Shown: positions 31,360 through 40,534, counted from the stretch's first letter. The stretch: DNA of 50,008 bases from Deltaproteobacteria bacterium (GCA_003135855.1 PNBD01000153.1:56315-106322); one strand, 5' to 3'. The notes: generated from the letters alone by a model not told the origin. Made by a program: numbers and translations.

Positions 31360-32986
31360 AAGTAAGCTCATGGAACTCAAACCCGCCGAGCTTCGGCACG
31401 AGGTCGGCGCGCGCCGCGACCTGGTCGTGACGCTGAATCGCCGCTCGGAAAAGCGCCTGATTCCCTACGGCGAGGAGTTTCTGTTCGAGAAATTGCCGGT
31501 CGGTACGCGCGTGATTTATCCGCCGCCGCCGCTCGATCCGCTTGCTGATCCCGATCAGGCGATTCGCTACGCCCTGCTCCATCCGGAAAATCAGGATCCG
31601 CTGTTCGCGCAACTCAATCCCAACATGCGCGTCACGATCGCGATCGATGACCTCAGCCTGCCGCTGCCTCAGATGCGCCGTCCCGACATTCGCGAGCGGC
31701 TGCTTAACCAGGTTCTCCAGACGCTGGCCGATTACGGCGTCGACGACGTGCATCTGGTCATCGCCACTTCGCTCCATCGCCGCATGACCGAGGCGGAAAT
31801 CCGCCGCATCGTCGGCGAACGCGCATTCAAGCAGTACTGGCCCGACCGTCTTTACAATTTCGACGCTGAGAATCGCGCGGAACTCGCGATGCTCGGCAAG
31901 ACCGAACATCAGGAGGAAGTCTGGCTGTCGCGACGCGCCGCCGAATCGGATCTCGTCATTTATCTGAACGTCAACCTGGTGCCGATGGACGGCGGGCACA
32001 AGTCGGTGGCCGTCGGCCTCGCGCCGTATCAAAGCCTGCGCCATCACCACAACGCCGCGACGCTCCGCGATTCGCATTCGTACATGGATCCGACACGATC
32101 GGCGCTGCATCGATCATCCGATCGGATGGGCAAGCTGATTCACAAGTCGCTCAACATTTTTCAGATCGAAACCGCCGTCAACACTCAGATGTACGGCGGG
32201 ATGCTCGATTTCCTGCAGAAAAACGAAGACACCTTCAACGACTGGGATCACACGCGGCTCAAGGGATTTCAGTGGACGATGCGCAATATGTCGAACGACC
32301 TGCGGCGGCGCGCTCTCCACAATTACGCGGCGCCCTTCGGCATGATTGGCGTCTGGGCCGGCGATACCGAGGCGGTTCATCAGAAAACTCTCGCCAAGGT
32401 TTTTCAGCAGTACGCCGTGCCGGTGAAAGGACAAGCCGACATCCTGATTGTCGGCGTCCCGTATATCTGCCCTTACAACGTGAACTCGATCATGAACCCG
32501 GTGCTGGTCCAGTGCACCGGCCTCGGCTACCTGTTCAACATGTATCGCAACAAGCCGCTGGTGCGCGAAGGCGGCACGATGATCATCTGTCATCCGCTGC
32601 GTGACGAGTTTCATCCGGAGCATCATCCGAGCTACATCGAATTTTTCCATCGATGCCTCGCCGAGACGACTGACGCGATCGAACTCGAGAAGCAATTCGA
32701 GCGCGAGTTCGCGCACAACCCGACTTATATCCACATGTACCGCTACGGAAACGCGTACCACGGCGTGCATCCGTTCTACATGTGGTACTGGGGTGAGCCC
32801 GCGCGCCAGCACGTCGGCCGCGTAATCGCAGCCGGATGCGAAGAGCCGGAAATTGCGGCGCGCATGGGATGGGACGCCGCGGACACGCTCGATGAAGCGA
32901 TCGCGATGGCGACCTCGGAACTCGGGCGGTCGGCGTCGATCACGTACCTGCATCTGCCGCCGCTGGTGATCGCGGATGTCGAGTAG
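31346..32986 (+). CDS. LarA-like (DUF2088 / nickel-pincer racemase superfamily) protein
   Basis: 546-aa [99 protein letters not shown]; alternative start 31370. Confidence 0.65.
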   Translation: MARPESKLMELKPAELRHEVGARRDLVVTLNRRSEKRLIPYGEEFLFEKLPVGTRVIYPPPPLDPLADPDQAIRYALLHPENQDPLFAQLNPNMRVTIAIDDLSLPLPQMRRPDIRERLLNQVLQTLADYGVDDVHLVIATSLHRRMTEAEIRRIVGERAFKQYWPDRLYNFDAENRAELAMLGKTEHQEEVWLSRRAAESDLVIYLNVNLVPMDGGHKSVAVGLAPYQSLRHHHNAATLRDSHSYMDPTRSALHRSSDRMGKLIHKSLNIFQIETAVNTQMYGGMLDFLQKNEDTFNDWDHTRLKGFQWTMRNMSNDLRRRALHNYAAPFGMIGVWAGDTEAVHQKTLAKVFQQYAVPVKGQADILIVGVPYICPYNVNSIMNPVLVQCTGLGYLFNMYRNKPLVREGGTMIICHPLRDEFHPEHHPSYIEFFHRCLAETTDAIELEKQFEREFAHNPTYIHMYRYGNAYHGVHPFYMWYWGEPARQHVGRVIAAGCEEPEIAARMGWDAADTLDEAIAMATSELGRSASITYLHLPPLVIADVE

Positions 32987-35900
32987 CAACGGCAAGCGCA
33001 ATGGCGCCGCGATGCCGCCGCTCGAGCAAATGCTCAAGGGCCGCCGCATCCTTGTGACCGGCGCGACCGGCTTCCTTGGCAAAGTCTTCGTCGCGCTGCT
33101 CCTTCGATGGCATCCCGAGATTGACAAAATTTACTTGCTCATCCGCGGCGACGCGCGTAGCACCCTCAATCGCTTTCGCCGGGAAATTCTTGACTCGCCG
33201 GTGATGGGTCCGCTGCGCGAGCATCTCGGCGAAGAATTTGACCGTTACGTCGAAGAAAAACTCGCCGTCGTGCCAGGCGACATAACGAACGTTGGTCTGC
33301 TCGCCGAAGGCGAGAAGCCGTTCAAGGCGGGCTCGATCGACGCGGTCGTGCACAGCGCCGGTTTCGTCAACTTCGAAGCGTCGTTGGAAAAGGCGCTCGA
33401 GGTCAACACCATCGGTGTCGCCAACGTGATCGAATTCTGCCGCCAAATCGGCGCCGCCATGATGCTGATATCGACCTGCTACGTCGCGGGCGCCGCCGAT
33501 GGACATCGCTACGAGGACGACCTCCCCGAGAACTGGTGCCCGAATGGGCGCAAATCATTTCGCCTGGATCGCGAAATCCGCGAATCGCTCGCCGTGATCG
33601 AACGGGTCGAGGCCGAATCGCGCGATCAACTTCGTCATACCGAATTTCAGGGAGACGATGACGACGCCGAGAGCACGCGCGAGGCTGCGATCGAGAATCG
33701 CCGCAAGACCTGGGTCGACACCCGTCTGAAGGAAATCGGTAAGAAGCGCGCGCGAAGCTGGGGATGGCCGAATACCTATAGCTTCACCAAGAGCCTCGGC
33801 GAGCAGTTGGTGATCGCAGAGCGCGACGCGCTCAAAGTCACTGTCGTGAGGCCCGCGGTAATCGAAAGCGCGATGCACGATCCGTTTCCCGGCTGGAACG
33901 AAGGCGTCAATACTAGCGCGCCGCTCACCTACCTGTCGGGACGCGGTTATCGCTTCTATCCCGCCAAGGCGGAACTGGTGCTCGACGTGATTCCAGTCGA
34001 TTACGTTGCGCACGCGATGATTCCGATTCTCGCCGTGCTGATTGCGGGCAAGCAAAAATCGATCTATCAACTCTGCACCTCCGATCGAAATCCGCTCCCG
34101 ATGCGCCAACTCGTCGAGCTGACCGGACTCGCCAGCCGCAAACAGCTTCGCAAAGATGGCGGCGTGATGGGCTGGCTGGCGCCCCAGCTCGAGGCCGTCG
34201 TCGTTTCGCAGCGCACTTACGATCTCGCGAGCGACACGATGCCGCGAATCCTCAAGCAGGGCGCGGAATTCGCGCGCAGTGTCCTGGGCGAGGAAAATCA
34301 GCCGGCGAAAAAGCTTCACAGCGGAATCGTGAAAATCAAGGAGACGATGGATCTCGCCCGCGACATGGTCGACATCTATCAACCATACATTCAGAAGCTC
34401 TTTTACACTTTTCACGGCAAGAACACTCGCGACCTTTACGCATCGCTCCGCCCCGCCGACGTCGAGCATCATCCGTATCGCCCCGACTTGATCGATTGGC
34501 ACGACTACTGGCTCAACATTCATATGCCCGGCCTGCGCCGGCACATCTATCCGCAGCTCGATATCCATACGCGCGGCCGTTACAAATCGTTGCCCCGCTA
34601 TCGCAACCTGGTGGATTTGCTTGATCGAGCCGCGGACCGATACGGCGCGCAAGTCGCGATGATCGCGCGGCGGCCGTCGGGTGAGCAGTCGCAGGTCACT
34701 TATCGCGAGCTGCGCGATAAGGCGCGTCGCGCCGCGCTGTTGCTGGCCACGCGCGGCATCAAGCCCGGCGATCGCGTCCTGCTTATCGCTGAGAACTCGC
34801 CCGACTGGGTGCTCGGCTATTTCGCGATTCTGTGCGCGGGCGCGATCGCCGTCCCGCTCGATCACCTGATGTCAGCCGAGGAACTCGCACCAATATGTAA
34901 AATCGCTGAACCGTCGGCGGCGCTTCGCTCGGCAACGGTCCACCAGCGCCTCGGCAGTGCGATCAAGGACGCGGTCCCAAAAATCGTCGAGCTGGATCTC
35001 GCCGAACTAGGCCGCCCCTTCATTCTGCGCGGCGATACGAAATCTCCGCCTGCGCCTCCGGAACGCAAGGCGCTCGCATCGATCGTGTTCACTTCCGGCA
35101 GCACCGGCGCGCCGAAAGGCGTGATGCTGACGCATGGCAACTTCGGCGCCGAGATCGCGATGCTCTCGCGCGTCTTCGTGCTCGGTGGCGACGACGTCGT
35201 CCTGTCGCTGTTGCCGTTGCATCATACGTTTGAATTCACCTGCGGGATGCTGCTGCCGCTCGCCAGTGGCGCCACGATCGCGTATCCGCTCGAAGTCGAT
35301 GCGAAGACGCTATCGCGAACGCTCGCCGATATTCGCCCAACTGCGCTCATCGGCGTGCCCGCCGTGTGGGAAGCGATTCATCGCCGCATCATCGACGAAG
35401 TCGAAGCGCGCGGTCCGTTCTTCCACGCTGCGTTCGATCGATTGCGCGATCTGAATCGGCGACTCGACTCGGACTACGGTCTGAATTTCGGCTCGATCGT
35501 TTTTCGCCAGATGCACTCCGCGCTCGGTGGCCGGCTGAAGCTGGCCGTTAGCGGTGGCTCCGCCCTGCCCCACCGCGTCGCGGATTTTTTTAACGACATC
35601 GGAATTCCGCTGCTCGAAGGTTATGGAATGACCGAAGCGGCGCCCGTGCTCGCAGTTGCCAGGCCTGACGAGCCGCTCAAGGTGGGATCCGTCGGCAAGC
35701 CGCTGAACGGCGTCGAGATCAAGCTCGAGCCTGAAGGCGAGCAGGTCGGCTCGATCGTTGTGCGCGGCTCCAATGTGATGGCGGGTTACTATCGGAACGA
35801 TGTCGCCACCGGCGAAGTTCTCAAAGACGGATGGCTGCACACCGGCGACCTCGGCCGCTTCGACGACGAAGGCCGGCTCTACGTCGTCGGTCGCGCGAAG

Positions 35901-37346
35901 GAAGTCATCGTCGATTCCGGCGGCAACAACATCTATATCGAAGAGGTCGAAGAGGCGTACGGCCGCTCGCACTACGTGAAAGAGATGGCCGTCGTGGGCC
36001 TCAATGTCGGACGCAGCGAGCAGGTTGCCGCGCTGGTCGTGCCGGCGTATGCGCGCGGTGAAAGCCGGCGCGCCGTCGAGGATCGGCTGCGCGGTGATTT
36101 CGAAAAGGTTGGCAAGGAACTCAGTCTGCATAAGCGCATCAGGATCGTTCGCTTCACCGACGTCGAACTGCCGCGCACTCGCACCCGCAAGATCAAACGA
36201 CCCGAAGTGGTGGCGATTTTGCGCCGGATGCTGGAAGCGCGCATCGCGAACGCAACAGTTGTCGACACCGAAGTCGAGCAATGGCTCGCAGATGCGCTTG
36301 CCAACATAACCAGCGAGCCGGTTAGTATCACCCTGGGCACGCAGCTGATCGAGGATTTGGGCCTGGACTCTCTGGCGATGGCCGAAATCGGCGAAATAAT
36401 CGGCGAGCGCGCCGGCCGCGATATCAGCCCGGAAGAAATCTCAGACCTGCGGACGGTCGCCGACTTGCAGCATCTCGCGTCGCAGCCGGGCGTCAACGGA
36501 CGTCCCCGGCTGCCGTCCTATGCGCGATTCGCCGAGCCGTACACGATTCAGTTGCCGGCACCGCTGCGCACGCTTGGCCGCTCGGCGTTGCGTTCGACGC
36601 AGCGCGCGCTGTTCGAAGGATGGCTCAAGCCGCAGATTCTCGGACGCGGAAACATCCCGGCCAACAGCAATTTTATCGTGGTGGCGAACCATTCCAGCCA
36701 TCTCGACTTCGGACTCGTGGGCTATGCGCTCGGCAAGATTGGCGACGACCTGCGGGTGCTCGCGGCCAAGGATTATTTCTTCAACACGCCGGCGCGGCGA
36801 TTTCTCGCGAGCAATTTCACGTCGCTGATGCCGTTCGATCGCGAGCGCGCGCAGCTCGAATCGCTCGAAGATGCGCTCGCGGAGTTGGCCAAGGGCCGCA
36901 GTGTCCTGATGTTCCCCGAGGGCACCCGCTCGCCCGGGAACGAGGTGCAGGAATTCAAGAGCGGCGCGGGATTTCTCGCGCTGCGCAGCCGATGCGACGT
37001 GCTGCCGGTGCTGATTCGCGGCACGCACGAGGTGCTGGGCAAAGGAAGTCTGTTCCCGCGGCGCCATCCAGTCGAGGTGCGCATCGGCGCGCCGATCACG
37101 GCGGCGACGATGCTTGAGGTAGTCGCCAGCACCGACGGTGCGGGCGCGTACCGCAAACTCGCCGACCTGATGCGCGAAACGGTGGTGCGGCTCGCTGGTT
37201 CGGGCCGACAGACGCGCCGCGTGAAGGCGCCGGCTGTCGCCGACGCGCCGGTTGTTTCGAGTCCTGTTGTATCCGATCCTGCAGCGCCCGAGCGGCGGCA
37301 GGGACATCCGGCGCATCGCACGACACACGGGCGCGCCAAAGCCTGA
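32976..37346 (+). CDS. Multidomain fusion: NAD(P)-dependent acyl reductase (NAD_binding_4) - AMP-dependent acyl-CoA/ACP ligase - acyl carrier domain - PlsC acyltransferase
   Basis: 1456 aa; GRRILVTGATGFLGKVFVALLLR and YSFTKSLGEQLV; IVFTSGSTGAPKGVMLTHGN and DGWLHTGDLGRFD; LIEDLGLDSLAMAEIGEIIG; VVANHSSHLDFG and FPEGTRSPG. Confidence 0.93.
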   Translation: MSSSNGKRNGAAMPPLEQMLKGRRILVTGATGFLGKVFVALLLRWHPEIDKIYLLIRGDARSTLNRFRREILDSPVMGPLREHLGEEFDRYVEEKLAVVPGDITNVGLLAEGEKPFKAGSIDAVVHSAGFVNFEASLEKALEVNTIGVANVIEFCRQIGAAMMLISTCYVAGAADGHRYEDDLPENWCPNGRKSFRLDREIRESLAVIERVEAESRDQLRHTEFQGDDDDAESTREAAIENRRKTWVDTRLKEIGKKRARSWGWPNTYSFTKSLGEQLVIAERDALKVTVVRPAVIESAMHDPFPGWNEGVNTSAPLTYLSGRGYRFYPAKAELVLDVIPVDYVAHAMIPILAVLIAGKQKSIYQLCTSDRNPLPMRQLVELTGLASRKQLRKDGGVMGWLAPQLEAVVVSQRTYDLASDTMPRILKQGAEFARSVLGEENQPAKKLHSGIVKIKETMDLARDMVDIYQPYIQKLFYTFHGKNTRDLYASLRPADVEHHPYRPDLIDWHDYWLNIHMPGLRRHIYPQLDIHTRGRYKSLPRYRNLVDLLDRAADRYGAQVAMIARRPSGEQSQVTYRELRDKARRAALLLATRGIKPGDRVLLIAENSPDWVLGYFAILCAGAIAVPLDHLMSAEELAPICKIAEPSAALRSATVHQRLGSAIKDAVPKIVELDLAELGRPFILRGDTKSPPAPPERKALASIVFTSGSTGAPKGVMLTHGNFGAEIAMLSRVFVLGGDDVVLSLLPLHHTFEFTCGMLLPLASGATIAYPLEVDAKTLSRTLADIRPTALIGVPAVWEAIHRRIIDEVEARGPFFHAAFDRLRDLNRRLDSDYGLNFGSIVFRQMHSALGGRLKLAVSGGSALPHRVADFFNDIGIPLLEGYGMTEAAPVLAVARPDEPLKVGSVGKPLNGVEIKLEPEGEQVGSIVVRGSNVMAGYYRNDVATGEVLKDGWLHTGDLGRFDDEGRLYVVGRAKEVIVDSGGNNIYIEEVEEAYGRSHYVKEMAVVGLNVGRSEQVAALVVPAYARGESRRAVEDRLRGDFEKVGKELSLHKRIRIVRFTDVELPRTRTRKIKRPEVVAILRRMLEARIANATVVDTEVEQWLADALANITSEPVSITLGTQLIEDLGLDSLAMAEIGEIIGERAGRDISPEEISDLRTVADLQHLASQPGVNGRPRLPSYARFAEPYTIQLPAPLRTLGRSALRSTQRALFEGWLKPQILGRGNIPANSNFIVVANHSSHLDFGLVGYALGKIGDDLRVLAAKDYFFNTPARRFLASNFTSLMPFDRERAQLESLEDALAELAKGRSVLMFPEGTRSPGNEVQEFKSGAGFLALRSRCDVLPVLIRGTHEVLGKGSLFPRRHPVEVRIGAPITAATMLEVVASTDGAGAYRKLADLMRETVVRLAGSGRQTRRVKAPAVADAPVVSSPVVSDPAAPERRQGHPAHRTTHGRAKA

Positions 37347-37367
37347 CGCGGACGGACAAATCGCAAC

Positions 37368-38216
37368 ATGATGAAGCGCGCAGGAGCGATTGCTTTCGCG
37401 ATTGTCTCGCTCCTGCTGCTCCATCCGGCGCCGACGCGCGCGTGGGACAATCGAACGCATCGCGAAATTGCGCAGCTCGCGATCGAGCGACTCCCGCCGT
37501 CGCCGCTGAAGGATTATTTCCTCGCGAACGATGAGCGCCTGCGCCGTCTGTCGGTCGAGCCCGACTCGATTTTGAAGCATCGCTACGGCAAGGCCGAGCA
37601 GATTCGCCATTACATCAATATCGAGTACTTCGGCGCGGACCCGTTCGCCGCGATTGTGGCGGATCGCCAGGCGATGGAGCGGAAATTTGGCGTATCGACC
37701 ATGCAGCACGCCGGTACGCTGCCGTGGACAATCGAGGAAGTTGCCGAGGGGCTACATCAGGCGTGGGCGCGCGGTGACTGCGAGCAGGTGCTGCAACAGG
37801 CCGGTTATTTGGCGCATTACGTGGGCGACGCGAGCCAGCCGCTTCATTCGACGATTCTATTTGATGGCTATCGGCGCGACCGCGGGATGCACGCGCGGAT
37901 CGAACTGGCGGTAGATGATCACATCGATGAAATCGGCATCGCGGCGAGCCGCGAGACGAAGGCGCCAGCTATCGATTCGGTGTGGCCGCCGGTGATCGCG
38001 CAGATTCGCGAAGCCAATTCACATGTCGAAGAATTGATTCAAGCCGATCGCTCCGCCCGCAATGGCGGTTCGCGCCGGGACTATGAGGAGGCGTTCATCG
38101 GGCGCGAACGGACGCTGGTTGTGAGCGAGGTCGCGAGCGCCGCCTCGCTGCTGGCCTCGATTTGGTTGTTCGAATGGAAGCATTCCGGCAGTCCGGCGAA
38201 ATGCTCCAGTCAGTAA
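37368..38216 (+). CDS. S1/P1-type nuclease family protein (secreted)
   Basis: 282-aa ORF; signal peptide; WDNRTHREIAQLAIERLP, AHYVGDASQPLHSTILFDGYRRDRGMHARIE. Confidence 0.82.
   Translation: MMKRAGAIAFAIVSLLLLHPAPTRAWDNRTHREIAQLAIERLPPSPLKDYFLANDERLRRLSVEPDSILKHRYGKAEQIRHYINIEYFGADPFAAIVADRQAMERKFGVSTMQHAGTLPWTIEEVAEGLHQAWARGDCEQVLQQAGYLAHYVGDASQPLHSTILFDGYRRDRGMHARIELAVDDHIDEIGIAASRETKAPAIDSVWPPVIAQIREANSHVEELIQADRSARNGGSRRDYEEAFIGRERTLVVSEVASAASLLASIWLFEWKHSGSPAKCSSQ
38114..38146 (+). repeat. Dispersed repeat inside 3' end of the S1/P1 gene; second copy at 38659-38691
   Basis: gctggttgtgagcgaggtcgcgagcgccgcctc vs gctggttgttagcgaggtcgccagcgccgcttc: 30/33 identical by eye. Confidence 0.8.
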
Positions 38217-38344
38217 CCGCAGATGGCGCAGATTGAGGAGGCGGGAGCAGGGATAAGATTTTCCGAAACCTCACGCAGGTTTCGGGCTTCCCTTTGTGGT
38301 TAAGATGCGCGCTACGCGCTGGTAGAAGTATGAGCTGCGAAAAA

Positions 38345-38360
38345 TGTTTCACGTGAAACA
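38345..38360. promoter_or_regulatory. parS: parS centromere-like site 1
   Basis: TGTTTCACGTGAAACA, perfect 16-bp palindrome matching the ParB/Spo0J parS consensus. Confidence 0.93.
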
Positions 38361-38373
38361 TTTTGGTGCGCAA

Positions 38374-38389
38374 TGTTTCACGTGAAACA
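38374..38389. promoter_or_regulatory. parS: parS centromere-like site 2
   Basis: TGTTTCACGTGAAACA, perfect 16-bp palindrome. Confidence 0.93.
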
Positions 38390-38445
38390 TATCGGGCTCG
38401 GTGCCGCTAACTATTAGTCATGTTTTTGCAGTCTTTTTTTGGGAA

Positions 38446-38461
38446 TGTTTCACGTGAAACA
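38446..38461. promoter_or_regulatory. parS: parS centromere-like site 3
   Basis: TGTTTCACGTGAAACA, perfect 16-bp palindrome. Confidence 0.93.
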
Positions 38462-38658
38462 TTCAGTTCAGGAGAACGAAACGCGAATAGCGAAGATCGG
38501 GGAAAGGATTTCCGAAAGCTCACGCAGGTGGAGTTTACCCTGAGGTCCGGTCGAAGGGGGCTTCCCCGCGCAGCCGACTTCGGGCCGCAGGGCCGAATCG
38601 CAGTAGGAGAAGATGCGCGCTCCTCGCTGTTAGAAGCGAAGTGTGGCGCGAGAAAATG

Positions 38659-38691
38659 GCTGGTTGTTAGCGAGGTCGCCAGCGCCGCTTC
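38659..38691 (+). repeat. Dispersed repeat, second copy of 38114-38146
   Basis: 30/33 identical by eye to the 3' end of the S1/P1 nuclease gene. Confidence 0.8.
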
Positions 38692-38933
38692 CCCGCCTCG
38701 GGTCAGGCTCCTTGAATGGCAGCGCGCCCACACCCCGCCCATTGTGTCGCCGCAGCCGGCACGTCCTCTCCGTCCCTCAGCCGCGCCCCTGCCCCACCCT
38801 GAGTAACCTCAGGGCGATCGAGTTAGTTAACCACGCCGACTCTTCTTCTCACCGCACAGGCATCCGAGAGCACGCCAATTCTTATGATTGCCGAGGAACT
38901 GTAATCGAGGAGGGGGGCATGATGGTGGACTGA

Positions 38934-38970
38934 GATGGTGTTATCACCACTCTAGAGCAGTGATATCATC
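38934..38970. promoter_or_regulatory. Operator-like imperfect palindrome upstream of the 39012 cassette
   Basis: GATGGTGTTATCACCACTCTAGAGCAGTGATATCATC, centred on TCTAGA, ~42 bp before the ATG at 39012. Confidence 0.5.
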
Positions 38971-39011
38971 TGGCGACTCGGAGTTACCCGCGGCAGAGGA
39001 GAGTCAAAGCG

Positions 39012-39839
39012 ATGGACCACGTGTTACCTAGCGACGTTGTCCAAGTGATCGATGAGGAATTTCCCATTACTCTTGGTCTCACTCCCCCTTCAAGTTCAAG
39101 TCAGGTTGCCACCGAGGGGTACCGTGCGGCGTCAATGCTGCAGGGTATTTTGGAGCTCATTCGACGTGTTCCGGAAGAGTTTGTGACAATCGATTCGAAA
39201 GACCGTGCACGGCTGATTCTGGCGTCCATATCTCTCGAACAAGCTGCCGAATTCGCGCACCAAAACCGGCACCCTGTGGCTTGGCCTCGGCTAAAAGATA
39301 ACACTCCATGCCTAGATGTCGTGCGAGAGGTTCTAAAGAAGTGTTCCGATGAGGCACCGTCTCAATCGACGACCGGACTGGAGTTTATTGAAGACCACGA
39401 ATTTCGAAAAGCACTGCTCATCGACCTAGGCTCGACCGAGAGAGCCGTGAGCGGAAACGAATGGAAGGCCGCAACGGTACTTGCCGGCTCTATTATCGAA
39501 GCCTTGCTGCTTTGGGCGATTCAACAACATAAACTTGTCGACCGATCTGAAGCGATGAAGAGAGCCGTGAAGAGCAAGCGGCTCACGAAGGCCTTGCAGG
39601 TCAACGATTTGACGGCTTGGGAGTGGAGTCTACATCCGTACATCGAAGTCGCGTACGAGCTGGGAGAGATCAAAGAACATACAGCCAATCCCTGCCGAGA
39701 GGCGAAGTACTACCGTAATCTCATACATCCAGCGGCGGCTGAGCGGGAGAAGGAACAGTGTACCCGAGGGAAGGCACACGGTGCTCTAGGCGCGGTGTAC
39801 AGCACGATTGAAGATTTGGAAGAGAGGCACCTGTCATGA
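39012..39839 (+). CDS. Uncharacterised protein with HEPN-like C-terminal region
   Basis: 275-aa ORF; AATVLAGSIIEALLLWAIQQHK ... REAKYYRNLIHPAAAEREKEQCTRGKAHGALGAVYSTIEDL; HEPN assignment from recall of RN-x-H-P-type motifs, tentative. Confidence 0.75.
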   Translation: MDHVLPSDVVQVIDEEFPITLGLTPPSSSSQVATEGYRAASMLQGILELIRRVPEEFVTIDSKDRARLILASISLEQAAEFAHQNRHPVAWPRLKDNTPCLDVVREVLKKCSDEAPSQSTTGLEFIEDHEFRKALLIDLGSTERAVSGNEWKAATVLAGSIIEALLLWAIQQHKLVDRSEAMKRAVKSKRLTKALQVNDLTAWEWSLHPYIEVAYELGEIKEHTANPCREAKYYRNLIHPAAAEREKEQCTRGKAHGALGAVYSTIEDLEERHLS

Positions 39840-40321
39840 ACTGGCTACCGCATGACCTAGCGACCGTTCTGGCAATCCTGGCACTGTTCCTGATGTACCC
39901 AGTTAGCTTGCTTGCGAATCTCAGCACTCCGAAGTTGCGGGATTGGTGGGCGGCTCGGTCTCTAGAGGCTCTCAGGAAACGAAGGAATCACTTACTTGCG
40001 TTTCAAAAGGAAATAAGTCACGCACCGATGGTTGACGGCGCTACCGATGCCATGTTGGGGCAACTGAACAGGCTCAATTTTGCCATCGCGCAGGGTATAC
40101 ATATCATCCTTACTGGCATGTTGCTGATGCTTTCGACCGTTCCTCCCCCAAAGCACTCGACACCTATCCTAGTGGGATTCGGATTGCTATTTGTGACGAA
40201 CCTGGCTTATGGCGTCCGGTGTAGTAGGGACGCGACGAAGTTTCATCAGCGCGTTTCACCATCGTGGAGAGCGCGTATTGCTTGGGAGATCGAAAACCTC
40301 GAAGCGAAGCTAGCGCGTTAG
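39836..40321 (+). CDS. Small membrane protein (~3 predicted TM), coupled to the upstream HEPN-like gene
   Basis: 161-aa ORF overlapping the upstream stop by ATGA; hydrophobic segments LATVLAILALFLMYPVSLLANL, AIAQGIHIILTGMLLML, ILVGFGLLFVTNLAYGV. Confidence 0.75.
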   Translation: MNWLPHDLATVLAILALFLMYPVSLLANLSTPKLRDWWAARSLEALRKRRNHLLAFQKEISHAPMVDGATDAMLGQLNRLNFAIAQGIHIILTGMLLMLSTVPPPKHSTPILVGFGLLFVTNLAYGVRCSRDATKFHQRVSPSWRARIAWEIENLEAKLAR

Positions 40322-40534
40322 AAGGCTGTTCGAGCCGCTGGTTGCAAGTCGATGCATCCAGATGAGTGGAGCCGACTCGCGGCCACAGCGATAAAGGAGC
40401 GCTGCGCGTTTTCGAAACCGGTACCGGCGGCGCTTACGCGCCGCTGTCCGAGATCCTTCGACTCCGGCAGCCTCCGCTCAGGATGACGGAACGGAGCAGC
40501 ATTCTTCAGGATGACGGAGGGGGCGGAGCGGCTC

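Noticed and set aside
33555-34865. 436-aa minus ORF opposite the reductase/ligase domains
   Set aside because: Antisense shadow of the megaprotein; no motif support.
36441-37709. 422-aa minus ORF opposite the PlsC domain and S1/P1 gene
   Set aside because: Antisense shadow ORF with Arg-rich composition; the + strand PlsC motifs are unambiguous.
38095-38373. Small minus ORF starting ...MFHVKHF across a parS site
   Set aside because: MFHVKH is just the translation of TGTTTCACGTGAAACA; the palindromic cluster is better explained as parS.
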